A stretch of DNA of 64,000 nt, from NCBI GenBank assembly GCA_947371755.1, contig CANBQT010000003.1:1-64000 (forward strand). Direction: 5' to 3'. Source of the DNA: Chitinophagaceae bacterium. GTDB lineage: Bacteria > Bacteroidota > Bacteroidia > Chitinophagales > Chitinophagaceae. The notes below the pieces were generated by a model. The model was not told where the DNA came from. It did not search any database and worked only from the letters and a program-made list of their open reading frames with translations. The position numbers were made by a program, and so were the translations under genes. Shown here piece after piece: positions 8,058 to 16,490 of this stretch; within the stretch, counting starts at the first letter, position 1, and the number at the start of each line of letters is the position of its first letter.

Positions 8058-8257
8058 ATAAATGAAAATGCCCACCTCGCCGAAGGCGGGGGAGGCGTTT
8101 GAGTAAGCCCCTCGCAGGACATTTGGATCACAGCATGTAATCCAGCTATCTCAATATATAAATGAAAACCCTCAACATGCCAACGGCGATGTAGGGGGAT
8201 TGAGTAAACCCCTCGCAGGACATTTGGATCACAGCATGTAATCCAGTCATTCATCTC
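8058..8257. repeat. Two imperfect ~100-bp tandem repeat units between tRNA-Leu and the ROK gene
   Basis: Each unit begins ATAAATGAAAA (8058-8068 and 8158-8168), continues with a GC-rich imperfect hairpin that differs between units, and then carries a 45-bp block that is identical except for one base (8101-8145 and 8202-8246). Inside the 45-bp block is an imperfect palindrome, GGATcACAgcaTGTaATCC. The 7989-8308 intergenic stretch otherwise holds only the tRNA terminator and no convincing gene; short frames here lack codon logic and overlap the repeats. Confidence 0.7.
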
Positions 8258-8308
8258 CAAATATTTTGATTTCCTAATAGAAAACATTGCTTTTTCATAT
8301 ATTGTAAA

Positions 8309-9157
8309 ATGACTGAAGCAAAAGTTATTGGAATTGATCTAGGCGCCACCAATATACGTGCAGGATTGGTGCATGGCTCTGTGATTAATAAAATTCAAAG
8401 TAAACGAATCAATAGTGCAGGTTCTGTTGATGATGTGTTAGCTGATTTTTATTTATTAATAGATGTGCTCATAGATCAAGATGTAGTAGCCATTGGAATA
8501 GGCGTGCCAAGTGTGGTAGACTCAGAAAAAGGGATTGTGTACGATGTGCAACATATTCCTTCCTGGAAAGAAGTTTCTTTGAAAGAAATATTAGAAGCAA
8601 AATATAAAATACCTGTGTTCGTGAATAATGATGCGAACTGTTTTGCCTTAGGTGAATATCATTTTGGGAAAGGGAAGGGTAAGGAAAACATGATTGGCTT
8701 AACCATTGGAACCGGATTGGGTGCAGGGGCAATTGTTCATAAACATTTATTTGCAGGACCTAATTGTGGCGTGGGTGAATTTGGCATGGTGGATTATTTG
8801 GATCAGAATTATGAATACTATGCAAGTGGTCAATATTTTTCTAATGTGCATCATGTACCTGGTGAAGAGGTATTTGAAAGAGCAAATGCTGGTGATGCAA
8901 TTGCAATCCAATACTATGCTGAACTTGGAACACATTTTGGTAATGCTATTAAATTAATCATGTATACTTATGATGCATCCTTTATTATTTTGGGAGGTTC
9001 GGTAAGACATGCGTATGCTTATTTTCAAAAAACAATGTGGGAACGAATACAAACATTCGCATATACTCGTTCAGTTCAAAATTTAAAAATTGAATTATCC
9101 GAACTGGAAAACGCTGGAATACTTGGTGCAGCTGGTTTGTACTTAGATCAACTTTGA
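8309..9157 (+). CDS. ROK family sugar kinase
   Basis: 282 residues. The N-terminal ATP site GIDLGATNIRAG, the catalytic NNDANCFALGE and the LTIGTGLGAGAI phosphate loop identify a ROK kinase (glucokinase, fructokinase or N-acetylhexosamine kinase class). The CxCGxxGCxE zinc site usual in ROK proteins is absent: the equivalent stretch, around CGVGEFGMVDYLDQNYEYYASG, has only one Cys. A NagB-like deaminase stands convergent 9 bp downstream, which suggests amino-sugar phosphorylation, but the substrate cannot be read from the sequence. Confidence 0.85.
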   Translation: MTEAKVIGIDLGATNIRAGLVHGSVINKIQSKRINSAGSVDDVLADFYLLIDVLIDQDVVAIGIGVPSVVDSEKGIVYDVQHIPSWKEVSLKEILEAKYKIPVFVNNDANCFALGEYHFGKGKGKENMIGLTIGTGLGAGAIVHKHLFAGPNCGVGEFGMVDYLDQNYEYYASGQYFSNVHHVPGEEVFERANAGDAIAIQYYAELGTHFGNAIKLIMYTYDASFIILGGSVRHAYAYFQKTMWERIQTFAYTRSVQNLKIELSELENAGILGAAGLYLDQL

Positions 9158-9166
9158 TTTATTTTC

Positions 9167-9895
9167 TTACGAACTTAATTTTGAGGCAGCAGCTTCATCT
9201 AAATAAATACTGCAATGGGGATGATTTTTTAGCAAGCTAGCGGGGATTGCAGCTGAAATAGGGCCTTCTATTACTTGTTTTACAATGTCCGCTTTTTTGG
9301 CACCACTTACCACTAACAGTATATGTTTTGCTTCCAGCAATGTAGCGATACCCAGCGTGATTCCTTTTGTAAGGGGTTGCGGTTTGTTAAAATACTTTTG
9401 GCCAACAGAGATAGTTATAGGGTCAAGCTCTACAATATGTGACCTCGAACTGATGAGAGTATTAGGTTCATTCATTCCTATATGTCCGTTCATACCTAAG
9501 CCTAATATCGCTATTTCAATACCACTTTGTTTTTGAATATAACTTTCCGTGTAAGCACATTCTTGATCAAGATCTTTTGAAGCTCCATCAAAAAAACAAA
9601 TCGAATCTTCTTTTATATCCAAGGGAGAAAAAAGTTCTTTGTTTAAATGCCATCTGCAACTTCCTTCATCTGTGCCATTTAATCCCACCCATTCATCTAA
9701 TCCTAAGAAACGCCAGTGATCAGTGGTCAATTCATTTTTTTTGACCAGTTCTACGAAATTCTTATATATACCAGAGGGCGAATCACCGGAAGCTACACAG
9801 ATCAAAGGGTTTGTTTGTGGTGACATGATCTCAATAAGAGCTATCGTTGCTTTTAATGAAAGAGATTCAAAGTCCTTCGATATAATTATTTTCAT
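9167..9895 (-). CDS. nagB: Glucosamine-6-phosphate deaminase / galactosamine-6-phosphate isomerase-like protein
   Basis: 242 residues, NagB/RpiA fold. Visible motifs are the phosphate loop VASGDSPSGIY, the LGLDEWVG strand and the catalytic GLGMNGHIGMNEP, where NagB has GIGxDGHIAFNEPG. The DEW and GHIGMNEP motifs favour a deaminase or AgaI-type isomerase over 6-phosphogluconolactonase. It would convert glucosamine-6-phosphate (or the galacto form) to a ketohexose-6-phosphate and ammonia in the cytoplasm. It converges on the ROK kinase gene with a 9-bp gap. The gene symbol is by family, not a proven orthology. Confidence 0.8.
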   Translation of the reverse strand: MKIIISKDFESLSLKATIALIEIMSPQTNPLICVASGDSPSGIYKNFVELVKKNELTTDHWRFLGLDEWVGLNGTDEGSCRWHLNKELFSPLDIKEDSICFFDGASKDLDQECAYTESYIQKQSGIEIAILGLGMNGHIGMNEPNTLISSRSHIVELDPITISVGQKYFNKPQPLTKGITLGIATLLEAKHILLVVSGAKKADIVKQVIEGPISAAIPASLLKNHPHCSIYLDEAAASKLSS

Positions 9896-9992
9896 CTACC
9901 TAAATATAAGAAATAGAATGAGGTATAAATCTGTTAAATTATAAAACTAATTCAAGGAGTGAAGTTGTGGGTCTTAATGCCACATAACAGTT

Positions 9993-10895
9993 TTACTCTG
10001 CCGATCCCTTTGAAGGAACTTTATTATAAATATTTTGCATCACTTGCATGTGAGGAAGAGTTAACAAGCTAATCAGGATAATAATCGCAGGTGCTCCAAA
10101 ATTTTGCCATACTGAGACAGGAGTAATGGCATAAATAACTATCAGGCCAGTCATTGCAATGAGGGTAAATGGAATTGCTTTTTTCCATAACTGTGCAATG
10201 GTATTTCCAGCGTTGATATATTTTTTGATATCATGAAAAGCTTGCCAGCCATGCCATCCTGAAAAATAAAATGCAAAGCCTCCAATCAATCCTAATTGAT
10301 TAGAAAGAATGAGCAATAGCATAAATAAAATCCAATCTGGTCTTTTACTCTTTTCTGGGAAAGAAATGAGCCCTGTCAATAAAATAAAAATTATTGGGGG
10401 AATCTTAAAAAGAAAATAGAGGATAACAAAAAAAGGGTCTTTTTCTGGGATGATTAAATGTACCCAATTGATTAACTCTGTTTGATGAGGTAATAAAAGC
10501 CAGGCAGTTAGTGTGATTCCAAATATAAAACTGAGATAGCTATTTTCTTTCTTGAAATAATGCATATCAGTTGCTCCAAAATGAAATGCGGTTAAAAATA
10601 TAAACAAGCATAAACTCAATCCTGGCAGAAACCACCAGAGACATCCATACAGTAACATGAAAACTGTATATCGGAAAATAAAATGAAAGAGACTAAACTT
10701 ATCTTTTCTTGAGTCAGACGTTTTCTGTGCTACCAGGTGATCAATAGCTCCGTGAGGAATACCTGTTATGATAAGTCCTACAAAGAGAATCGAAATTTCA
10801 ATGATGAATTGCTTATGAGGATATAGAAATAGTATTCCTTTCAATAACAAACCCATTAATAAAAGGAATATTAAGTAAGTACTTGAAGGTTTCAT
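9993..10895 (-). CDS. blh: Brp/Blh-family beta-carotene 15,15'-dioxygenase
   Basis: 300 residues, about eight membrane segments. The iron-ligand histidines sit in the family motifs IPHGAIDHLV, AFHFGATDMHYF and SGWHGWQAFHDI. The enzyme cleaves beta-carotene into two retinal molecules, the chromophore of the rhodopsin encoded upstream. The ATG (10895) follows the crtY stop codon by one base, so the two genes are translationally coupled. It is the last gene of the rhodopsin-crtY-blh series. Confidence 0.93.
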   Translation of the reverse strand: MKPSSTYLIFLLLMGLLLKGILFLYPHKQFIIEISILFVGLIITGIPHGAIDHLVAQKTSDSRKDKFSLFHFIFRYTVFMLLYGCLWWFLPGLSLCLFIFLTAFHFGATDMHYFKKENSYLSFIFGITLTAWLLLPHQTELINWVHLIIPEKDPFFVILYFLFKIPPIIFILLTGLISFPEKSKRPDWILFMLLLILSNQLGLIGGFAFYFSGWHGWQAFHDIKKYINAGNTIAQLWKKAIPFTLIAMTGLIVIYAITPVSVWQNFGAPAIIILISLLTLPHMQVMQNIYNKVPSKGSAE

Positions 10896-10896
10896 A

Positions 10897-12069
10897 TTAG
10901 TTAAATATTCTTTTTATGAATGGAATCGCGGGTAATTTTTTGAAAATTACAGCTTCTTCATAAATAGTTGTTTCCTCATATAAGAATTTAAGGATCATGG
11001 GGATGGGTATTCTTTTAAACAACTTTCCAAATATTGCTACTGCTTCTTCTGGCTTTTGTAGAATTATTTTTAATAAGAGTTTATCATAGAATTTAAACCT
11101 TTGTTTGTCGGTTTTTTCTGGCAACTTATTGGCGTAGTAATTGCTTGCTAATCTTGCTGCATCCAATTGCATTTTTTCAAATCCGTAACCTGAGGAAGCC
11201 TTTATTTTTCCTGCTGCTCCTCCAATTAAAATTTCTCCTGACCTGCCTAAGGAATTATGATGATAATGAGCCATTGGTATTTTTCCTCGTTCCATTGAAT
11301 CTATCTGGTACTTGGCCCCATTCAATTTATTGGAAACATATTTTTCTAATTGGCTCAAGTAAACACTTTCGTCCCAGATTTCTGAAGAAAAAGCAGTAAA
11401 CTCAATAAGTGCTTCATTGCTGGAATAGGGTAGGATGTAAACAAAGTCAAATGAATTGGGTAAACAATTGCTGAAATCCATGATGGTCATAATTGTTTCG
11501 TCAAATATTTTTTCCTCTGTTTTGATATGCCATCCTTTAAAATGTTGCCATAGAAATATGGGGGCTTCATGAAATTCTTTTTCTATGATACTACTATACA
11601 CAACCGATGAAATATAGTGATGATTTTTACAAATCACTTTAGATAACTGGGTCGATTTTTTTTCAATGCCAAGCACTTCATCTCTAACAATAATAATATT
11701 AGGGAATTGCGGAATAAACTGATTTAAAAAGTAGTGAAAGAAATCTGTTCCTTTGATGGAAGAATAAGTATAGGGTTGGATTGCTTGTGATGTTTTGTAA
11801 TTTTCAGCTGCAAATTCAATATTATTCCAGGAACTTGTGATTAGATGTTGAAGAGGGTGATTGCCTTTGTGCCAGAAGCACCATGTTTTTTGTTTGTTTT
11901 GCTCCTCTTTTTCAATGACCAATATTTTTAATGTCTTAAATTTTGGGTTGAACTGTAAATTGAATAGAAGTAGCATCGACGAACATCCACCACCACAAAT
12001 GATAATATCAAATTTTTCTTTTTCCAAGGCCAGATCGAATATTGCAAAATGAAAAAGCATGCTTTGCAT
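10897..12069 (-). CDS. crtY: Lycopene beta-cyclase (CrtY type)
   Basis: 390 residues. The FAD-binding FDIIICGGGCSSMLLLFNL (about 20-38) and the later WCFWHKG and GGAAGKIKASSGYGFEKMQ segments are typical of CrtY. The enzyme closes both ends of lycopene to beta-carotene, the Blh substrate. From the ATG at 12069 there are about 19 residues before the FAD motif, more than usual, and that ATG lies in the loop of a strong hairpin (12053-12091). A TTG at 12027 would give a more typical N-terminus, so the start is open. Confidence 0.9.
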   Translation of the reverse strand: MQSMLFHFAIFDLALEKEKFDIIICGGGCSSMLLLFNLQFNPKFKTLKILVIEKEEQNKQKTWCFWHKGNHPLQHLITSSWNNIEFAAENYKTSQAIQPYTYSSIKGTDFFHYFLNQFIPQFPNIIIVRDEVLGIEKKSTQLSKVICKNHHYISSVVYSSIIEKEFHEAPIFLWQHFKGWHIKTEEKIFDETIMTIMDFSNCLPNSFDFVYILPYSSNEALIEFTAFSSEIWDESVYLSQLEKYVSNKLNGAKYQIDSMERGKIPMAHYHHNSLGRSGEILIGGAAGKIKASSGYGFEKMQLDAARLASNYYANKLPEKTDKQRFKFYDKLLLKIILQKPEEAVAIFGKLFKRIPIPMILKFLYEETTIYEEAVIFKKLPAIPFIKRIFN

Positions 12070-12091
12070 TTATTATACAAAGCATGCTTTT
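12053..12091 (-). terminator. 14-bp stem-loop between rhodopsin and crtY (terminator or attenuator)
   Basis: AAAAGCATGCTTTG (12053-12066) and CAAAGCATGCTTTT (12078-12091) are perfectly complementary, with an 11-nt AT-rich loop. On the transcribed (minus) strand the hairpin is followed by a T run. It begins 27 bases after the rhodopsin stop and encloses the annotated crtY ATG in its loop, so it may limit transcription or translation of crtY and blh relative to rhodopsin. Confidence 0.7.
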
Positions 12092-12117
12092 AATAAATTA
12101 GTTCTGTTCTGTAAAAG

Positions 12118-12852
12118 TTATGCAGCTTCTTTACGAGAAAGAGCATAGATCACTAATCCAAAACCAATTTTGTTTACCGCATCACCAATGTTATAAACAA
12201 TATCCATTGCGTGACTTGCAGCAGCTGGATCACTTACTAATTGGAAGCCAAATAATCCACCTGGAGTTCCTAAAATGTAACCTAATGGATAGATAGCCCA
12301 ACCAACCAATACGAACCAAGCCAATGTTTTAGTTGCTTTTGTTACAGCTTCGCCTGCATCTTTTGCAAGTTTAGATACTTCACCAAACCATACTAAGTAT
12401 GCGATGTAGAAATAAGCTAGACCACTGATAACACCCCAAAGAACACTTTTGTCTCTGTTTACAGTTTCTCCTAAATAACCTGTAACTAACATTACTACAG
12501 ATGCGAAAATTAATTTCCATAATAATCCGCTCTTAGCTCCGGCTTTTTTAGTGATTAAATAAAATTCAACACACATAAGAGGCACGGTTAATGTCCAATC
12601 TACATAACGGAAAAACGTAGGTGAATCACCTGTTTCCAAATTGTAGCCACGCATGTAATAATAATGCACAGCTGCGATAAATGTAATTAAACCTGAAACC
12701 AAAACTGAAGTTCTCCATTGAGCTGAAGTGTTTTGGATTTCGAAGAAAAAGAAAACAGAAGCGGCCATCATAGCCATGCATCCGATAAAGAATGTGAAAG
12801 CAACGTAATTGTCGCTTGCAATCGCTTGCGCGTTTAAAAGTGTTTGTAGCAT
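12118..12852 (-). CDS. Green-light-type proton-pumping rhodopsin (proteorhodopsin family)
   Basis: 244 residues, seven membrane segments. Key residues can be placed by alignment of motifs: His63 in AAVHYYYMRG; helix C RYVDWTLTVPLMCVEFYLI with Asp85 (proton acceptor), Thr89 and Glu96 (proton donor), the DTE signature of outward H+ pumps; Met93 at the spectral-tuning position, where Leu or Met gives green and Gln gives blue absorption; Asp224 and the retinal Lys228 in GDAVNKIGFG. It makes a light-driven proton gradient across the inner membrane. crtY and blh follow on the same strand. The 287 bp upstream are very AT-rich, without a clear TAnnTTTG box. Confidence 0.96.
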   Translation of the reverse strand: MLQTLLNAQAIASDNYVAFTFFIGCMAMMAASVFFFFEIQNTSAQWRTSVLVSGLITFIAAVHYYYMRGYNLETGDSPTFFRYVDWTLTVPLMCVEFYLITKKAGAKSGLLWKLIFASVVMLVTGYLGETVNRDKSVLWGVISGLAYFYIAYLVWFGEVSKLAKDAGEAVTKATKTLAWFVLVGWAIYPLGYILGTPGGLFGFQLVSDPAAASHAMDIVYNIGDAVNKIGFGLVIYALSRKEAA

Positions 12853-13139
12853 ATGGCAGTTATTTTTTTTAAACTACAATTATTTTTTAGAAAAGTTTTG
12901 TTGAGTGAAAATTGCAGTGTATAAAAAAAATATCCTGTAAATACTTGTAAATCAATTTAATAACTCAATAAAATTTATAAAAATTCCCACTATTTTGATG
13001 AATAATTAATATATTTTGATAAAATAAAACAACGAAAAAATCTTTTTTTTTACGTGGTAGATAAATGTTTTTTCAAGTTGCTAACGATATTTAATTATAA
13101 TCTCTGTAACTTAAAACTGAATTTTATAAAAAGACCTCA

Positions 13140-14036
13140 ATGAAGAAATTGATTATTTTTTTCTGTATATCCTATTCTACAGTAAGCTTTGGTCAGGGCA
13201 ATCCCAATATCCATTTCTTTTCAGAGGGAACTCAATTGAAAGAAAATATTCCTTATAATAACGATAGTCATCAAAAGCATTTGCTGGATCTGTATTTGCC
13301 TAAAAATGCAAAAGGTAAAATCCCCCTAGTAGTATTAATTCATGGGGGTGCATGGTTGAGTAATGATAAGTATGCCGACATGGGTTATATGACTAAAACC
13401 ATGGCTGCCATTGTGGATGCTGGTTATGCAATTGCATCCATTGATTATCGGTTTAGCACTGAAGCCATTTTCCCGGCGAATTTACAGGACTGTAACCGTG
13501 CTATTTCATTTCTTTATGATCATGCGGATAAATATGGATTTGATGTAAACCGTTTTGCAGTGATGGGTTTTTCTGCCGGTGGACATTTAGCAAATATGGT
13601 GGGGTTAACAAAGAATAATCATGTGGCTGATTTTTTTATGAAAGGCAGCAATACTGCTTTTAGAATTAAAGCTGTAGTTGATTTTTATGGTCCAGCTGAA
13701 TTGGTTTTATTTCCAACCAGTAATGATCCTAAATCGCCAGAAGGTATTTTGTTAGGTGCTGCACCACTGGATCGCCCTGATCTGGCTAAAATTGCGAGCC
13801 CTATAACCTATGTAGATAAAAACGATCCTCCTTTTCTGATTATTCAGGGTGAGAAAGATGAAAGTGTAAATCCTAAACAATCGCAATTATTAAGTTCTTG
13901 GTTGACTGTAAAAGGCGTTCAAAACGAATTGATCATCGTAAAAGATGCCCCCCATTATGGAGTGATGTTTGATGTAGATGATGTGAGAAATAAAGTGATA
14001 AGCTTTCTAAAGAAGCAATTTGGTATATCAAACTAA
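13140..14036 (+). CDS. Secreted alpha/beta-hydrolase (BD-FAE-like esterase)
   Basis: 298 residues. Signal peptide MKKLIIFFCISYSTVSFGQ, then an alpha/beta-hydrolase with the oxyanion motif VLIHGGAW (about 65-72), nucleophile Ser145 in GFSAGG, the acid in IIQGEKDESV and the His in DAPHYG. The HGGAW and GFSAGG motifs place it with carboxylesterases/feruloyl esterases acting on small or sugar esters in the periplasm. It heads a closely spaced set: the class V aminotransferase starts 6 bp later and the M28 peptidase follows. A conserved pathway for the set is not evident. Confidence 0.85.
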   Translation: MKKLIIFFCISYSTVSFGQGNPNIHFFSEGTQLKENIPYNNDSHQKHLLDLYLPKNAKGKIPLVVLIHGGAWLSNDKYADMGYMTKTMAAIVDAGYAIASIDYRFSTEAIFPANLQDCNRAISFLYDHADKYGFDVNRFAVMGFSAGGHLANMVGLTKNNHVADFFMKGSNTAFRIKAVVDFYGPAELVLFPTSNDPKSPEGILLGAAPLDRPDLAKIASPITYVDKNDPPFLIIQGEKDESVNPKQSQLLSSWLTVKGVQNELIIVKDAPHYGVMFDVDDVRNKVISFLKKQFGISN

Positions 14037-14042
14037 ATAACC

Positions 14043-15302
14043 ATGTTAAACGATCAAGAAGGTTCGCATCTTTCAAGAAAAAAATTTGTATCGCTTTTGG
14101 CGAGTATTCCATTAGCATGGTCTTCACCGCTGAATGCTACAAAGAAAACAAAGCAATATCTTGGCCTTCCTGCCAAAGAAGAATTTGAGATCAAAGGAAC
14201 ATACTTGAATGCTGCTTATACTCACCCCATGAGTAAGGGGAGTTACCAAGAAGTGCAACAGTTCCTGAATGAAAGACTCATGAACGGCAGAATACCTGCA
14301 AACTATGATGGGTTCGACAGAACCGATTCACTGAATAATTTTGCTACACTTATTAATGCATCTCCGGAAGAAATTGCCTGGGTGCCTAGTACAATGGTCG
14401 GGGAAAATTTAGTAGTGAATGGATTAGGCATTCCCAATTCAAATGCCAGAGTAGTAACAGATGGATTTCATTTTCATGGATCTCTGCATATGTATGGGCA
14501 GTTGGCTAAGTCAGGAGTTGACTTAGTAGTTGTGAAACCTAAAAACAATCAGATCAACTTAGAAGATCTGGATCAAGCAATCAAACCCGGAACCAAATTA
14601 GTTGCTATTTCTTTGGTGTCTGCTACTTCGGGCTTTCAACACGACTTAAAAAAAGTATGTGATCTTGCTCACGCAAAAGGTGCATTGGTTTATGCGGATA
14701 TCATACAAGCTGCAGGTGCAATACCTATTGATGTTAAAGAAAGTAATGTAGACTTTTGTGCTTGTGCTACCTATAAATGGTTAATGGGTGATTTTGGGAT
14801 TGGCTTTTTATATGTTCGCAAAGATCTATTACCCATGATGAAAAGAACATTAATCGGCTATCGGCAAATGACTGATTTTAAGACTCACATTTTACCCTTT
14901 GAACAAACTAGCGAACATGTATTTGAATCTTCAAGTCTTACAAATATGTCGGGTCATTTTGAAGTAGGCACTTTTGCAAATGAAGGAATTGTAGCGTTGC
15001 GTTATTCATTGGCTTATTTAAATAGAATTGGGGTAGATACCATACAAAAATATCGTCAAACTTTGATTGATTTAATGCAAGACAAAATACCAGACAAAAA
15101 ATTTATGGCTTTAACACCGAAGCATTCAGTTTCACCCATTGTATGTTTTGCCTATCAGAATGCAGCCACTATTTTAAAACCCAAATTAGAAAAGGCAGGA
15201 ATCAATATTTCTGTATACGATCATTCTATTCGAATCTCTCCTTCATTTTATAATGACATCAATGAAGTAGAATATCTCATTAACACTTTGAAAAAATCAT
15301 AA
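14043..15302 (+). CDS. Class V PLP-dependent aminotransferase / cysteine-desulfurase-like protein with Tat-like leader
   Basis: 419 residues. The N-terminus SRKKFVSLLASIPLAWSS looks like a Tat-type leader, though with RK rather than RR, so export is possible but unproven. The PLP fold shows SATSGFQHDLKKVCDLAHAKGA, YADIIQAAGA with the cofactor Asp, and the Schiff-base lysine in CATYKWLMGDFG. Isopenicillin-N-epimerase-like and SufS-like members share this layout; the active-site Cys loop of true desulfurases is not obvious. It sits between a secreted esterase and a secreted M28 peptidase, which favours a periplasmic or linked catabolic role. Confidence 0.8.
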   Translation: MLNDQEGSHLSRKKFVSLLASIPLAWSSPLNATKKTKQYLGLPAKEEFEIKGTYLNAAYTHPMSKGSYQEVQQFLNERLMNGRIPANYDGFDRTDSLNNFATLINASPEEIAWVPSTMVGENLVVNGLGIPNSNARVVTDGFHFHGSLHMYGQLAKSGVDLVVVKPKNNQINLEDLDQAIKPGTKLVAISLVSATSGFQHDLKKVCDLAHAKGALVYADIIQAAGAIPIDVKESNVDFCACATYKWLMGDFGIGFLYVRKDLLPMMKRTLIGYRQMTDFKTHILPFEQTSEHVFESSSLTNMSGHFEVGTFANEGIVALRYSLAYLNRIGVDTIQKYRQTLIDLMQDKIPDKKFMALTPKHSVSPIVCFAYQNAATILKPKLEKAGINISVYDHSIRISPSFYNDINEVEYLINTLKKS

Positions 15303-15304
15303 GT

Positions 15305-16357
15305 ATGAAACTATTCATTTATTGCTTCAGTTGTTGCTTGATGTGTTTGATTGGAAAGAGTCAATCAACTAGTATGACAAATATTTCCGAAACAAACCCT
15401 TTTAACACAGCATTGGCACCCCTTCGGTTTTTAGCATCAGATGAGTTGAAGGGTAGAAGTACCACAAGGCCTGAGATCCATATTGCTGCCAAATATATCA
15501 GCGAAACGTTTAGAAGCTTTGGATTAAAAGAATTAGATGGGATAGAAGATTTCTTCCAGCCATTTAACGTAAAACTGGAAGAGGAGGTTTTGATCAAAGG
15601 ACAATATACCAATCTAGTACCTGCTAAAAATGTAATGGGTTGGGTTGAAGGAACTGATCCGGTTTTGAAAAAAGAGTTCATTGTTTTGTCTTCACATTAT
15701 GATCATTTGGGTGTTGCATCAGAACCCAAAATGGAAGAAGGAAAAATGGATAGCATTTATAACGGGGCAAGAGATAATGCCATTGGAACTACAGCAATTA
15801 TTGACGCTGCAAGATATTTTGCAAAATATCCACCCAAACGTTCCATTCTTTTTATTGCATTTTCGGCGGAAGAAATGGGATTAGTAGGAAGTAAGTTTTT
15901 CGCCCTACATCCCCCCTTGCCTTTAAAACAAATTGTATATGCATTAAATATTGATAATGCCAGTTATAACGATACATCAGCCATCACTTTAGTGGGATTG
16001 AATAGAACCAGTGCTGACGCTGATATCAAAAAGGCTTGTGCTGCCTATGGCTTATCCATTTTGCCTGATCCCATTGCAGGTAGACTATTTAATGGTAGCG
16101 ATAATTTACCTCTTGCAGAAAAGGGGATACCGGCACCTACTTTTAGTTTGGGAATGACCAACTTTGGTAAAACTATCCTTAATCGTTACCATCAGTTAAG
16201 CGATGAAGTGGGAAATTTCAATCTCAATTATGCGATGAAATTTATTCAAAGTTATATCCTGGCTGCAGAAAATATTGCGAATAATCCGGCACAACCTGAA
16301 TGGACAGCAGGAGATAAATTCGAACCCGCTTGGAAAAACTTACAAAAAGCGAACTAA
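15305..16357 (+). CDS. Secreted M28 family metallopeptidase
   Basis: 350 residues with an N-terminal signal (MKLFIYCFSCCLMCLIGKSQS). The complete zinc set is visible: His in LSSHYDHLG, bridging Asp in GARDNAIGT, Glu pair in FSAEEMGLVGS, Asp in LNIDNASY and the last His in NRYHQLSDE. M28 enzymes are aminopeptidases, here probably periplasmic. It starts 2 bp after the aminotransferase stop, so the two are co-transcribed. After it lies a 133-bp gap with a 7-bp inverted repeat (ATCATAT-6-ATATGAT, 16389-16408). Confidence 0.88.
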   Translation: MKLFIYCFSCCLMCLIGKSQSTSMTNISETNPFNTALAPLRFLASDELKGRSTTRPEIHIAAKYISETFRSFGLKELDGIEDFFQPFNVKLEEEVLIKGQYTNLVPAKNVMGWVEGTDPVLKKEFIVLSSHYDHLGVASEPKMEEGKMDSIYNGARDNAIGTTAIIDAARYFAKYPPKRSILFIAFSAEEMGLVGSKFFALHPPLPLKQIVYALNIDNASYNDTSAITLVGLNRTSADADIKKACAAYGLSILPDPIAGRLFNGSDNLPLAEKGIPAPTFSLGMTNFGKTILNRYHQLSDEVGNFNLNYAMKFIQSYILAAENIANNPAQPEWTAGDKFEPAWKNLQKAN

Positions 16358-16490
16358 TGCTTCATTCTCCTTTATTCACTACCCAAAAATCATATACAGT
16401 AATATGATCAGTATTTTTATCAGCTCCTGATTGTAATCGCTTTGTTTTCGCTAATTTAGTTATTACTGTTATTGTATTTAAAGGAACTAT

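Noticed and set aside
8101-8246. Two near-identical 45-bp blocks as a CRISPR array
   Set aside because: Only two copies, 101 bp apart, no cas genes, and the spacing stretch is a repeat-like hairpin rather than a foreign spacer.
7905-8308. A tRNA-adjacent integrated element with att sites
   Set aside because: No integrase and no copy of the tRNA 3' end nearby; the repeats do not match the tRNA.
12118-12852. Sodium-pumping (NDQ) or blue-tuned rhodopsin
   Set aside because: The helix C residues are Asp, Thr, Glu (DTE) and the tuning residue is Met, which are proton-pump and green features.
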